A stretch of 40,757 nt of DNA from Acidimicrobiia bacterium. GTDB lineage: Bacteria; Actinomycetota; Acidimicrobiia; Spongiisociales; Spongiisociaceae. The stretch lies in contig JAGWAN010000023.1 in the NCBI GenBank assembly GCA_021296345.1, positions 1-40,757 on the forward strand. Reading direction: 5' to 3'. A program made the position numbers and the translations under genes. Numbering within the stretch: the first letter of the stretch is position 1; each line of letters opens with the position of its first letter. Shown here in pieces: positions 1 to 7,588 of this stretch. The notes beneath the pieces were generated by a model. That model made no database searches. It was not told the DNA's origin and was given only the letters and a program-made list of their open reading frames with translations.

Positions 1-36
1 CGAATGATCAACGGCTTGAAACGCTCCCTCAGATCC

Positions 37-64
37 GTGGCCAGTGGTTAGCGGCCAGTTGGGG
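37..64 (+). repeat. Heptamer tandem repeat cluster (GTGGNCA type), copy A
   Basis: Four degenerate 7-base units run head to tail: GTGGCCA, GTGGTTA, GCGGCCA and GTTGGGG. The same unit recurs in inverted orientation at 141-175 and again at 18472-18520 and 33572-33606. No coding frame or hairpin explains it. The rest of bases 1-160 shows no gene I can support. Confidence 0.6.
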
Positions 65-140
65 CTCGTGTTGCTTTCGGAAGTCGTAAGCCCCCTCTAC
101 TTGTGAGCGCTCTCTGATGGTCCGCCGTTCCCTACCCCCC

Positions 141-175
141 TGTCCACTGTCCACTGCTCACTAACCACTGCCCAC
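141..175 (-). repeat. Heptamer tandem repeat cluster, copy B, at the 3' end of the first ATPase gene
   Basis: Read on the minus strand there are five consecutive 7-base units: GTGGGCA, GTGGTTA, GTGAGCA, GTGGACA, GTGGACA. The TAG stop of the neighbouring ATPase gene (161-163) lies inside the array, so the last residues of that protein are encoded by repeat sequence. The cluster faces copy A (37-64) in opposite orientation. Confidence 0.7.
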
Positions 176-1117
176 GACCTTCCAGCATCGCACCGTCCGC
201 CCGTCCGTACCGCTCGGAATCAGATCCTGCTCGGCCGAGCAGGCGGACTCGGCCAGCGGACACCTCGGCATCAGGCGGCACCCGGTGGCCGGGTCGGTCT
301 CGCCCTTCGGACCCAGTGCGAAACTGTCGGTCTCGAACCTGCTCGCCGCCATCAGGGCTTGCGTGTAGGGATGAACCGGTGAACCGAAGACCTGGTCCGC
401 CGTACCCTGCTCCACGATCTGACCCAGGTACATGACGATCACGTCGTGCGCGCAGACCCGCACCGCTTCGAGGTCATGGGAGATGAAGACGAACGCTACG
501 TTGAACTCCTCCTGGAGTTCTTGCAGGAGGGACAGGATCTCACCACGCACGCTCAAGTCCAGGGACGAGGTCGGCTCGTCCAACACCACCAGTTCGGGGT
601 CGGGCGCCAGCGCTCGGGCGATGGCCGCGCGCTGAAGTTGTCCTCCGCTCAGCGCCACCGGCTTCCGGTCCCACAACTCCTCACCAAGGCTGACCGCGGT
701 CAAGACATGGCGGAGACGTTTCTCCTGTTGCGATTTCGACATGTCCGGTCTGAGGCGACGCAGCGGCTGCGCCACCGAACTGCGAATGGTCCGGGTCGGG
801 TCGAAGGATGCTTGCGGCATCTGGAAGACCATTTGCATCATGCGGCGGTGAGATCGCATTTTCCGGACGCCTAGATCACCCAGTTGGGTCCCTTCCAGGA
901 GGACTTCCCCTTCTGTAAGCGGCGTGAGACCGAGGAGGCACCGAGCCACCGTCGACTTGCCGGATCCGCTCTCCCCGACTATTCCCAGAGTCCGGCCCCG
1001 GTCCACCGCGAACGAGACACGCTGGGCCGCCTTCACCGTCTCGACCAGACCGATGGAGCGTCGTACCCGATAGGTCTTGGACAGGTTGCGAACCTCGAGG
1101 ATGGGGGACTCAGCCAT
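161..1117 (-). CDS. Peptide/nickel-type ABC transporter ATP-binding protein (OppF/DppF family)
   Basis: This is one of the two cytoplasmic ATPases of a peptide/nickel-type importer (318 aa). Walker A (GESGSGKST) lies near residues 48-56, followed by the Q-loop, the LSGGQ signature near 157, Walker B with VLDEPTSSLD, and the H-loop. The C-terminal oligopeptide/HPY-type extension carries the usual cysteine-containing RCP segment. The ATG start overlaps the end of the preceding ATPase gene by 8 bases, which fits translational coupling. It is the last gene of a five-gene minus-strand operon. The stop codon and final few residues come from a heptamer tandem repeat, so the natural C-terminus may have been altered. 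The family is certain; the transported solute (peptide, opine or other) cannot be told from sequence. Confidence 0.93.
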   Translation of the reverse strand: MAESPILEVRNLSKTYRVRRSIGLVETVKAAQRVSFAVDRGRTLGIVGESGSGKSTVARCLLGLTPLTEGEVLLEGTQLGDLGVRKMRSHRRMMQMVFQMPQASFDPTRTIRSSVAQPLRRLRPDMSKSQQEKRLRHVLTAVSLGEELWDRKPVALSGGQLQRAAIARALAPDPELVVLDEPTSSLDLSVRGEILSLLQELQEEFNVAFVFISHDLEAVRVCAHDVIVMYLGQIVEQGTADQVFGSPVHPYTQALMAASRFETDSFALGPKGETDPATGCRLMPRCPLAESACSAEQDLIPSGTDGRTVRCWKVVGSG

Positions 1118-2093
1118 TATTGGGGCCCAAGTGACATAGCAACCGGCGGCGCCCGCCCAACTCGTGTAGGGGTAGGGGCTCCTCGTCGCACACGGCCATC
1201 CGCGAGGTGCAGCGGTCCCGGAAGGCGCAAAGGTCGTACTCCTCGGTCATTCGTGGAACCAACCCGGGTATCGAACGCGGACGCTCATCGGTGCGCAGGT
1301 CCACGCATTCGAGAAGCGCCTTGGCGTAAGGATGCGACGGCTCGGTGAGAATACGCTCCCGAGGCCCGATCTCCACCACCCGGCCGGCGTACATTATCCC
1401 GATATTCCGTGCCACCCTCGACACGGCCCGCAAATCATGGGAGATGAACAGCAGAGCGGCATTACGGGCACTGACCTGCCGCTCCAGGAGATCGAGCACC
1501 CTCACCTGGGTGGTCATGTCGAGTCCGGTGGTCGGCTCGTCTGCCAGGATCAGGGAGGGGCCGCATGCCAGAGCCAGCGCGATGTTGACCCGCTGCGCCA
1601 TACCTCCGCTCAACTGGTGCGGGTAGCGGTTCAGTATGGCGTCGGGGTTGCCGAACTCGAGGTCCCGCAGGGCGTCCCTGGCGAACTCCTCCGGAACAAC
1701 GTCAGAGACCTCTCGGTTGGCCTTGAACGCGTCCACGATCTGGCGCTCCACGCTGAGCATCGGGTCAAGGGCCGTGACCGGGTTCTGGTAGATCATGGCC
1801 ACCTCCGCGCCCCGGTAGGTTTGGAGCTCATCGGAATCCAGGTCGAGCACCGAGCGGTCCCGCCACTTGACCGTACCGCCGGTTATCGCCCCGCCCGGAG
1901 GCATCAGCCGTAGGATCGAGCGCAGGGTCATCGACTTCCCGGAACCGCTCTCTCCCACCAACCCGACCGTCTCACCGGGGAACACCTGGAGATCCACGCC
2001 CTGGAGAGGATGGACCGGGCCCGAGCGGGTGTTGATGGCGACCTCCACCCCCGAGAGGGTCAGCAGCGCCCCGTTGGCCGGACCGGAGTTCAT
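1110..2093 (-). CDS. Peptide/nickel-type ABC transporter ATP-binding protein (OppD/DppD family)
   Basis: Second ATPase of the same importer (327 aa), pairing with the OppF-type protein to power the two permeases. Walker A (GESGSGKSM) is at residues 48-56, the signature LSGGMAQR in the middle, Walker B is LILADEPTTGLD, and the C-terminal extension contains the typical cysteines. I chose the ATG at 2093 because it overlaps the stop of the upstream permease gene as ATGA. The frame stays open for 264 more codons upstream, but that stretch is Arg/Pro/Gly-rich antisense-type translation overlapping the permease and is not coding. A Met after the Walker A GKS is common in this subfamily. Confidence 0.93.
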   Translation of the reverse strand: MNSGPANGALLTLSGVEVAINTRSGPVHPLQGVDLQVFPGETVGLVGESGSGKSMTLRSILRLMPPGGAITGGTVKWRDRSVLDLDSDELQTYRGAEVAMIYQNPVTALDPMLSVERQIVDAFKANREVSDVVPEEFARDALRDLEFGNPDAILNRYPHQLSGGMAQRVNIALALACGPSLILADEPTTGLDMTTQVRVLDLLERQVSARNAALLFISHDLRAVSRVARNIGIMYAGRVVEIGPRERILTEPSHPYAKALLECVDLRTDERPRSIPGLVPRMTEEYDLCAFRDRCTSRMAVCDEEPLPLHELGGRRRLLCHLGPNNG

Positions 2094-3010
2094 GCGGACG
2101 TGCCTCCCGGACCGACCAACGTCTCGGAGCGGGCGGAAAAGCCGGTCAGCGAGTAGACGGACAGAACGATGAAGGCGCCGGGGAAGACAGAGACCCACCA
2201 ATGACCCTGAACGATCAGCGTGGCCCCCGTCTTGATCATGGATCCCCACTCGGGATTCGGCGGTTCGATGCCGAGGCCGATAAAGCTCAGCCCGGCGATG
2301 ATCTGGATGGCGTAGGCGCACGTCAGAGGAAACAAGGCCAGTATCTGGCCGCGGGCGTTGGGAATGAAGTGGTTCCACACGATGCCCCACGCTCCCAGGC
2401 CGGCGCACTTGGCCGCCTGCACGAACTCCGCTTCGGTAAGCGGCAGCAACACGCTGCGCACTTGGCGCAAATACAGCGGGAAATTGACCATGGCGATAGC
2501 TATGACGAGGACCGCCATGCCGTGGTCCACCGGGCCGAAGATGTCGAGGGGCCCCAGCGCGGCGAACAGGGCAAGCCCGAGGAGGAGGACGGGGAAGGAC
2601 TGGACCACCTCGACAATCCGCAGGGCGATCATGTCCACCCACCCACGGCGGTAGGCGGACCATGCGCCCGCCAGGCATCCCAGGCCGCCGCCGAGCATGA
2701 CCCCGATGAGCGCCAGGGTGAAGTCGACCCGGGTAGCCACTATCACCCTCGTGAAGATGTCGAGGCCCAGGGTGTCCGTACCGAACCAGTGTTCCGCCGA
2801 GGGCGGGGACACCGGATTGAACGGATCGGGCCGGAGAGGGTCGTAGACGGGTATGGGTATCCATTGGCCGATCGTTTCGATCCACGGACCGATCACGGCC
2901 AGGAACAGCATGAAAAAGAACAGGGAGCGCCGGATGGTGATGCCGGCGGTAGGGCCGACAAGAGTGCGGGCCAGAACCCGGCGTTCCCGCTGGGGGGAGA
3001 TGGTGGTCAT
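2090..3010 (-). CDS. Peptide/nickel-type ABC transporter permease (OppC/DppC family)
   Basis: Integral membrane subunit of the importer (306 aa). It has an N-terminal membrane span near residues 28-46, then an extracytoplasmic segment with the FGTDTLGLDIFTRV motif typical of DppC proteins, and the BPD transport domain with about five further spans. The EAA-loop region lies near EFVQAAKCAGLGAWGI, which docks on the ATPases. Its start is 7 bases downstream of the partner permease stop, and its TGA overlaps the ATG of the OppD-type gene. The proline-rich segment around residues 55-72 is the normal periplasmic-side loop of the family. Confidence 0.93.
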   Translation of the reverse strand: MTTISPQRERRVLARTLVGPTAGITIRRSLFFFMLFLAVIGPWIETIGQWIPIPVYDPLRPDPFNPVSPPSAEHWFGTDTLGLDIFTRVIVATRVDFTLALIGVMLGGGLGCLAGAWSAYRRGWVDMIALRIVEVVQSFPVLLLGLALFAALGPLDIFGPVDHGMAVLVIAIAMVNFPLYLRQVRSVLLPLTEAEFVQAAKCAGLGAWGIVWNHFIPNARGQILALFPLTCAYAIQIIAGLSFIGLGIEPPNPEWGSMIKTGATLIVQGHWWVSVFPGAFIVLSVYSLTGFSARSETLVGPGGTSA

Positions 3011-3016
3011 CGCTGC

Positions 3017-4129
3017 TCAGTCACGGAGCCGGGGATCCATGGCGAACTGGATCAGATCAACTATGAAGTACAGGATCACGTAGATGACCGCTGCGATGAT
3101 CACCACCGCCAGCACCACGTCATAATCGGAGTTGTCCATGCCCCACACCGCGTACGAACCGATCCCAGGCCAGGAGAACACCACCTCCACGAGCACCCCG
3201 CCGCCGATCAGGTAGCCGAAGGTCATGGCGGTGAGATTGAGCACCGGCGGGGAAGCATTGCGGAGAACGTCCCTTATCAGAACCGTTCGCCGGCCCAGGC
3301 CGTAGCTGTAGGCCGCCTCGACGAACGGGCTGGCCAGGGCCTCGCTGACAGCGGTGCGTGTCACGCGGAAGAGCGGGGGCCCGCTGGTCAAAGAGAGGGT
3401 CACGGCCGGAAGAATCAGATGCCACAGGGCTTGCCAGGCCAGACGGAAGTCTCCGGCGATCAGGGCATCGACCGTGTAGAAACCGGTCACCATTTCGGGG
3501 GGGGTGACACTGCCCAGGCGGGCCAGAGGAGGGGGGAACAGGGCGGGAAGGGGGCCTAGGGGCTCCGGGATCCTGGGAGGTAAGAAGTAGAGAAGAAAGA
3601 TGAATAGCAGGCCGAGCCAGAAGGCCGGAACGCTGACCCCGAACTGCGCCATGCCCTCCCCGAGCTTGGCCAGGCGCCCGCCGGGTCTGAGGCCCGCCCG
3701 CACGCCGAGCGGGATGGCCCAGATGAAACTGACCATCAGCGTGAAGAAAACCATCTCGGCGGTGGCGGGAAGCTTGAGGGCAATGTCCTCGGCGACGGGT
3801 ATGCGGCTGATGCGAGACACCCCCAGGTCTCCCTGCAGAAGGTGAACCACATAGGTCCAGAACTGCACGACGATGGGCTCGTTGAGGCCCATCTCCTCGG
3901 CTCGCTGCTCGATTATCGCCTCGCTCACCGCCATTCCCAGCGAGGCATACAGGGGGGTACCCGTGGACCGGGTAATCGTGAAGCCGATCATGACTACCGC
4001 CAGGAGTACTACGGCGAGAATCACCACGCGGTTGGCCAGGAACATGGCCCATCGACGAAGACCGGAGAGCCGATCGCGCGTCTCCCGCTCCTGACTAGTT
4101 GCCTGTGTCGCTTCTATGCGTGGCTCCAA
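3017..4129 (-). CDS. Peptide/nickel-type ABC transporter permease (OppB/DppB family)
   Basis: Membrane subunit (370 aa) with an N-terminal span at about residues 35-52, a large extracytoplasmic region, and a BPD transport domain with five more spans. The EAA-type loop lies around ASPFVEAAYSYGLGRR. The C-terminal end is typical of the family (spans followed by DPRLRD). The start is uncertain: 4129 is a TTG with no convincing ribosome-binding site, and the next candidate is an ATG at 4045, just before the first span. It follows the binding-protein gene after a 75-base gap containing a perfect 13-bp inverted repeat, and precedes the partner permease by 6 bases. Confidence 0.9.
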   Translation of the reverse strand: MEPRIEATQATSQERETRDRLSGLRRWAMFLANRVVILAVVLLAVVMIGFTITRSTGTPLYASLGMAVSEAIIEQRAEEMGLNEPIVVQFWTYVVHLLQGDLGVSRISRIPVAEDIALKLPATAEMVFFTLMVSFIWAIPLGVRAGLRPGGRLAKLGEGMAQFGVSVPAFWLGLLFIFLLYFLPPRIPEPLGPLPALFPPPLARLGSVTPPEMVTGFYTVDALIAGDFRLAWQALWHLILPAVTLSLTSGPPLFRVTRTAVSEALASPFVEAAYSYGLGRRTVLIRDVLRNASPPVLNLTAMTFGYLIGGGVLVEVVFSWPGIGSYAVWGMDNSDYDVVLAVVIIAAVIYVILYFIVDLIQFAMDPRLRD

Positions 4130-4140
4130 GAAGGTGGAAC

Positions 4141-4180
4141 GATCGGGAGGGCGGCCGCCCTAGGCGTCGCCCTCCCGATC
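4141..4180 (-). terminator. Intercistronic hairpin between binding-protein and permease genes
   Basis: A perfect 13-bp inverted repeat has arms at 4141-4153 and 4168-4180 and a 14-base loop. It sits in the 75-base gap between the binding-protein stop (4205) and the permease start (4129). There is no T-run after it, so it is more likely a stabiliser of the upstream message or a partial terminator than a strong terminator. Such elements are common where binding protein must outnumber permeases, which is an inference here. Confidence 0.6.
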
Positions 4181-4204
4181 TTCGTTGTAGTGATTGCCGA
4201 TGGA

Positions 4205-6007
4205 CTAGCCGGCCCGATTCAGGGTCGCGAACCAGAGCAGCCCGTCGGGATGGAGCGTGAACCCGCCGATGTCTTCGCGCATCGCCAGCGTGTAGTTGGC
4301 ATTGGCAAGCCACAGCATAGGTGCTGCGTCGACCAATCGGGTCACTGCCTCCCGGTAGGGCTCGCGCCGTCCCGGATCCGAGACGACCGAAGCCGTTTCG
4401 TCGAGGATCTCGTCAATCCGCGCGTCCACGAAGCCGGTCCAGTTGATCGCCGCGTCCTGAGAATCCCACCACAGGAAGAACTGGTAGTAGGGGTCATCGA
4501 CGTAATCGAGGAGACCGCCCCGGAAGGCCATACCTCCGTAGGTGAGACCGAACAGCTCATCGAACATCTCGGCCCCGGTGACGGGACGGATGCTCATGTC
4601 AATCCCGAGGTCGGCGAATTGTGCCTTGAGGTTCGTAGCGACCGCCTCATCGAGCGGAACGTTCTGGCGGATGACCATCTCGAACTCGAACCCGTCGGGA
4701 TAGCCGGCTTCCGCCATGAGCTCCCGAGCCCTGTCGGGATCGTGCTCGTAGAGCCACGCGTCCTCCAGGTTGTAGAGGTCGAAGAACCTGGAATTCACCG
4801 ATATGGGTCCTTGACTCGGGACCGCCTGGCCATCCAGGACACCGTTAACTATCGCGTTGTAGTCCACCGCGTAGGACATCGCCTTACGCAGGGTAACGTT
4901 GTCGAACGGCGGGGCCTGGTTGTTCATCAGGACGTTGATCCCGTTCCGGTCGGGAACCGACAGAACCTTCACACCATCCGAACCAGCCGCGGTAGCCAAC
5001 TGCTGTACGGAGAGATCGAGGGCAATGTCCACATCACCGCTCTGGAGCAGGGCGAGACGGTTGGCCGCCTCAGGCACCGTCAACAACTCCACCGTCTCGA
5101 AATAGGGTTGGAAGCCCGTCCAGGTGGGGTTGCGCTTCAGGACCATCCGCGATCCGCGCTCCCAGCTGTCCACCACGTAGCGGCCGTTGCCGGCGTAATT
5201 CTGCTTGAGCCAATCCCGGCCCCAAGGATCATCCTCGGTGGAATTCGCCTGGATGGTCACGCTGTCCATGATGCCCATGGTCTGGTCTCTCATCAGCGGC
5301 AGCACGATCGTGGAAGGCCTGGCGTTGTGGACGATGAGCGTCCGGTCATCGACCCGCTCGATCTGGTCGATCGATGTCACGCCGATGTTGCCCCAGACCC
5401 AGGCCGGTCCGGCCGGTCCGGTGGCGAGCGCCCGGTTGATCGTGTAGATGGCATCGTCAGCCGTAACCGGGTTTCCGCTGGTCGGGAACGTCAGATTCTG
5501 GCGGAGTCGAAGGGTGATGGTCTGGAAGTCATCACTGAAGTCCCATGACTCGATCCACTGACCCTCGAAGGAGGTCGTGTCGGCGTATGAGAAGCCACCC
5601 GCATCAGGACCGGGACGGTATTGAACCGGCTGCATGTAGACGTTCTTCAAGACCAGGTTGGTCAGCTGCGCAGAGCCCAAGGCGGGGTCGAGTTGCTCCA
5701 CGTCATCTGCGATGGCGATTCGGAGCGTCCGCGCCTCAGAGTCGTCAACCATCACCTCGACGGTCTCGGTCTCGGTGACAACCACTTCCTCGATCACGGT
5801 CTCGGTCTCGGTGACCACCACTTCCTCGATCACGGTCTCGGTCTCGGTGACAACCACTTCCTCGGTCACGACCTCCGTGACGATCGATGTGACCACCACT
5901 TCCTCGGTCACCGTGACGGTCTCGGTACCGCCACAAGCAACTGCGATCATCGCCAAAGCGGCCACCACCGCTATGGCAGACGGCACCCGTTTCCAAAGCA
6001 TCTTCAT
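4205..6007 (-). CDS. Extracellular solute-binding lipoprotein, SBP family 5 (peptide/opine/nickel type)
   Basis: Captures solute outside the membrane for the four downstream transporter genes (600 aa). The signal peptide ends at a lipobox with Cys25 as the likely lipid-modified residue. Residues of about 28-92 form a low-complexity Thr/Glu/Val linker built from 12-residue repeats. The SBP_bac_5 domain starts near TLRIAIADDVEQLDP and runs to the C-terminus. The linker makes the protein longer than the usual 500-540 residues. The ATG at 6007 has a strong GGAGGG site 7 bases upstream, and a promoter-like sequence lies at 6042-6071. It is the first gene of the five-gene operon. The ligand is unknown. 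Confidence 0.93.
   Translation of the reverse strand: MKMLWKRVPSAIAVVAALAMIAVACGGTETVTVTEEVVVTSIVTEVVTEEVVVTETETVIEEVVVTETETVIEEVVVTETETVEVMVDDSEARTLRIAIADDVEQLDPALGSAQLTNLVLKNVYMQPVQYRPGPDAGGFSYADTTSFEGQWIESWDFSDDFQTITLRLRQNLTFPTSGNPVTADDAIYTINRALATGPAGPAWVWGNIGVTSIDQIERVDDRTLIVHNARPSTIVLPLMRDQTMGIMDSVTIQANSTEDDPWGRDWLKQNYAGNGRYVVDSWERGSRMVLKRNPTWTGFQPYFETVELLTVPEAANRLALLQSGDVDIALDLSVQQLATAAGSDGVKVLSVPDRNGINVLMNNQAPPFDNVTLRKAMSYAVDYNAIVNGVLDGQAVPSQGPISVNSRFFDLYNLEDAWLYEHDPDRARELMAEAGYPDGFEFEMVIRQNVPLDEAVATNLKAQFADLGIDMSIRPVTGAEMFDELFGLTYGGMAFRGGLLDYVDDPYYQFFLWWDSQDAAINWTGFVDARIDEILDETASVVSDPGRREPYREAVTRLVDAAPMLWLANANYTLAMREDIGGFTLHPDGLLWFATLNRAG
5762..5869 (-). repeat. Three tandem 36-bp repeats inside the binding-protein linker
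   Basis: Three head-to-tail 36-base units lie at 5762-5797, 5798-5833 and 5834-5869, differing at only a few bases. A partial, more diverged fourth unit lies towards the signal peptide (about 5884-5925). Each unit encodes 12 residues of the form VVVTETETVIEE, a spacer between the lipid anchor and the ligand-binding domain. The near-identity at DNA level suggests recent expansion or slippage. Confidence 0.9.
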
Positions 6008-6041
6008 ACTCGCCCTCCTCGAGGCTGGTTAACAACAAGTC

Positions 6042-6071
6042 ATCATATTTCTCACACCGAGCGGTCCGCAA
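6042..6071 (-). promoter_or_regulatory. Candidate sigma-70-type promoter for the peptide-type ABC operon
   Basis: On the minus strand a TTGCGG hexamer (6066-6071) is separated by 18 bases from TATGAT (6042-6047). The TATGAT lies 34 bases upstream of the ATG of the binding-protein gene. The -10 is one base from consensus, while the -35 is weak. No other promoter-like element is as good in the 150-base gap to the upstream gene. Confidence 0.4.
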
Positions 6072-6157
6072 CTCGATTACGCCCGATGGAAAGGAAACGG
6101 GCAGGTAGGGGTCCGGTCTGGGAACCGAAACTTACCCTCCAGGCAGGCGGACTCCGG

Positions 6158-6913
6158 CTACTCCCGGTCCGCCATGAAGCTCTCCCACCACGTCACGCAG
6201 AGGTCCTCGATATCCCCTTCTGCGGCTCGGTAGTCGGACCAGCTGTTCAGCCAGTTGAGAAGCCTCGGATCCCCGGGGCGGATTGAGATCTTGTTGTAAC
6301 CCCTCGACAGGATCACCAGCGTGCCGTCCGGCTCCCGCAACAGCCCTAGTTCCGGATTGAGCTCGAGGTATCGCCCGGTCACCGCGTCTCCTACGACAGC
6401 ATCCACGTGGCCGTCCAGCAGCAACCGGGTCGGATCCGAGGCATCCACCACGGTCGCCGCCGGGAAGAAGCGCTCGGCAACGTCCCTGTTGCTCGATCCA
6501 TGCCATACACCGATCCGGAGACCCTCTCGAGTCAGTGGATCGAGCCCCTCGTTGGCCCTCTCGACCGGTACCTGACAGGTGACATGTATCTGCATGAGAC
6601 GGCCCATCGCGAACTCCAGTTGCAGCGCCCGCCGAGGAAAGAGGGTGTGCTTGGGAAGAAGGTCCACCGTCCGGTCGAACAGTGCGGGAATCTCGTCCGG
6701 CCAGAGAATCTCCACGATCTCGAGCTCTACACCGAGGTCCGCCGCAATCATGGCTCCGACCCTCGGTGCTAGACCGTCCGGTTCGCCTGTCTCGGGGTCG
6801 CGGTACATCTCGGGAGGATCGCCCGTGTCGGGGTGACCCAGAAACTCGATAGGAATCCTCAGAGAGCCCCGGTCCAGAATCTCATCCAGCGTCGAATCCC
6901 ACCCGACAGGCAT
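6158..6913 (-). CDS. SBP_bac_3-like protein without signal peptide (copy 1 of a paralogous pair)
   Basis: A periplasmic-binding-protein-fold protein of 251 aa, of the amino-acid binding/cyclohexadienyl-dehydratase-like class. It keeps the family layout: an early LDEILDRGSLRIPIEF strand, a VDLLPKHTL segment, GVWHGSSNRDVAERFFP in the second lobe, DAVVGDAVTGRYL, and a terminal LLNWLNSW helix. No signal peptide or lipobox is present, so it is probably cytoplasmic or an enzyme-like derivative. The start at 6913 is fixed by GGAGGA 7 bases upstream; a longer frame to 6967 lacks a comparable site. A paralog roughly three-quarters identical by eye lies at 38514-39275. Both copies are divergent from a small cupin gene, here decayed. 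Function unknown. Confidence 0.8.
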   Translation of the reverse strand: MPVGWDSTLDEILDRGSLRIPIEFLGHPDTGDPPEMYRDPETGEPDGLAPRVGAMIAADLGVELEIVEILWPDEIPALFDRTVDLLPKHTLFPRRALQLEFAMGRLMQIHVTCQVPVERANEGLDPLTREGLRIGVWHGSSNRDVAERFFPAATVVDASDPTRLLLDGHVDAVVGDAVTGRYLELNPELGLLREPDGTLVILSRGYNKISIRPGDPRLLNWLNSWSDYRAAEGDIEDLCVTWWESFMADRE

Positions 6914-7093
6914 TGCTGTTCCTCCTGCAAGCGCACCCGGCGGAGGCCCTCCGCTCTTGACCAACACCCTAGACGGCCACCCGCGGCCACACCGGACCCG
7001 TGCCGGGAGCCCGGTACTCCTGCGAGCGTCTAGCCCAACCTCCCCCGCGCCGCAGGTACGATCTCCCCCGAACTAGCAACGGTGGGAGGCCCG

Positions 7094-7452
7094 ATACCTG
7101 TGATCAGACCGGCCGACATACCGGACACGCCCAGATAGAACCCTGACAGGACACGATCGTGATGAAGAAGGCAATCGGATCCCGAGAATGCGACCCTGCT
7201 TTCGAGATGCCGGACGAGACGCTGACACTGAGTGTCGCCCACGTCAAGGTTTGGGGCACCCCTCGGGCGCAGCGCGGGCATTGAGACCGGTCGGGCGATG
7301 TTCGTCGTGGATGGAGACGACGTGGCCTCGTCGGTAACGAATAGCCCAAGACCTTCGGACCCGGTGAATTCACTCTCGTTCCCCAAGGAGTGCCCGACGG
7401 GCGCAACGGGAACCTCACCTACCTGATGAATCAACAGCCCCGCCTACCGTGA
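7094..7452 (+). pseudogene. Decayed cupin gene, homologous to the two intact cupins at 39.5-40.4 kb
   Basis: The stretch aligns along its length with the cupin genes at 39510 and 40071. It includes the segment DTIVMKKAIGSRECDPAF at about 7150-7204, an ETGRAMFVVDGDD segment near 7283-7323, and a FGPGEFTLVPQGV then NGNLTYL ending in another frame. The ribosome-binding site (GGGAGG) is conserved just upstream, but the start codon position reads ATA instead of ATG. A TAG follows within 15 codons and at least two frameshifts separate the homologous blocks. It faces away from the copy-1 binding-protein-fold gene, matching the intact module at 38.5-40.4 kb. Confidence 0.8.
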
Positions 7453-7588
7453 AGGTATCTACGTGGACACCCCGTCGGCGGGCTGGGTAGGCAGCCTCTG
7501 ACGGGAGACGCGGGCGGCGGCCACCCCCTGGTCACACTCCGTCGGCGATGCCCCGACACCAGCCGCAAGATTCAGGATCGTTCAACCG

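Noticed and set aside
1110-2885. A 591-codon open frame extending the OppD-type ATPase upstream
   Set aside because: The extra 264 codons overlap the OppC-type permease in another frame and are Arg/Pro/Gly-rich. The ATPase start at 2093 overlaps the permease stop as ATGA.
2201-3559. 452-codon open frame on the plus strand, His/Asp/Arg-rich
   Set aside because: Antisense to two well-supported permease genes; composition typical of shadow frames in GC-rich DNA.
3842-5548. 568-codon open frame on the plus strand
   Set aside because: It lies antisense to the binding-protein and OppB-type genes, which have clear domains. The frame has no recognisable motif and reflects high-GC antisense openness.
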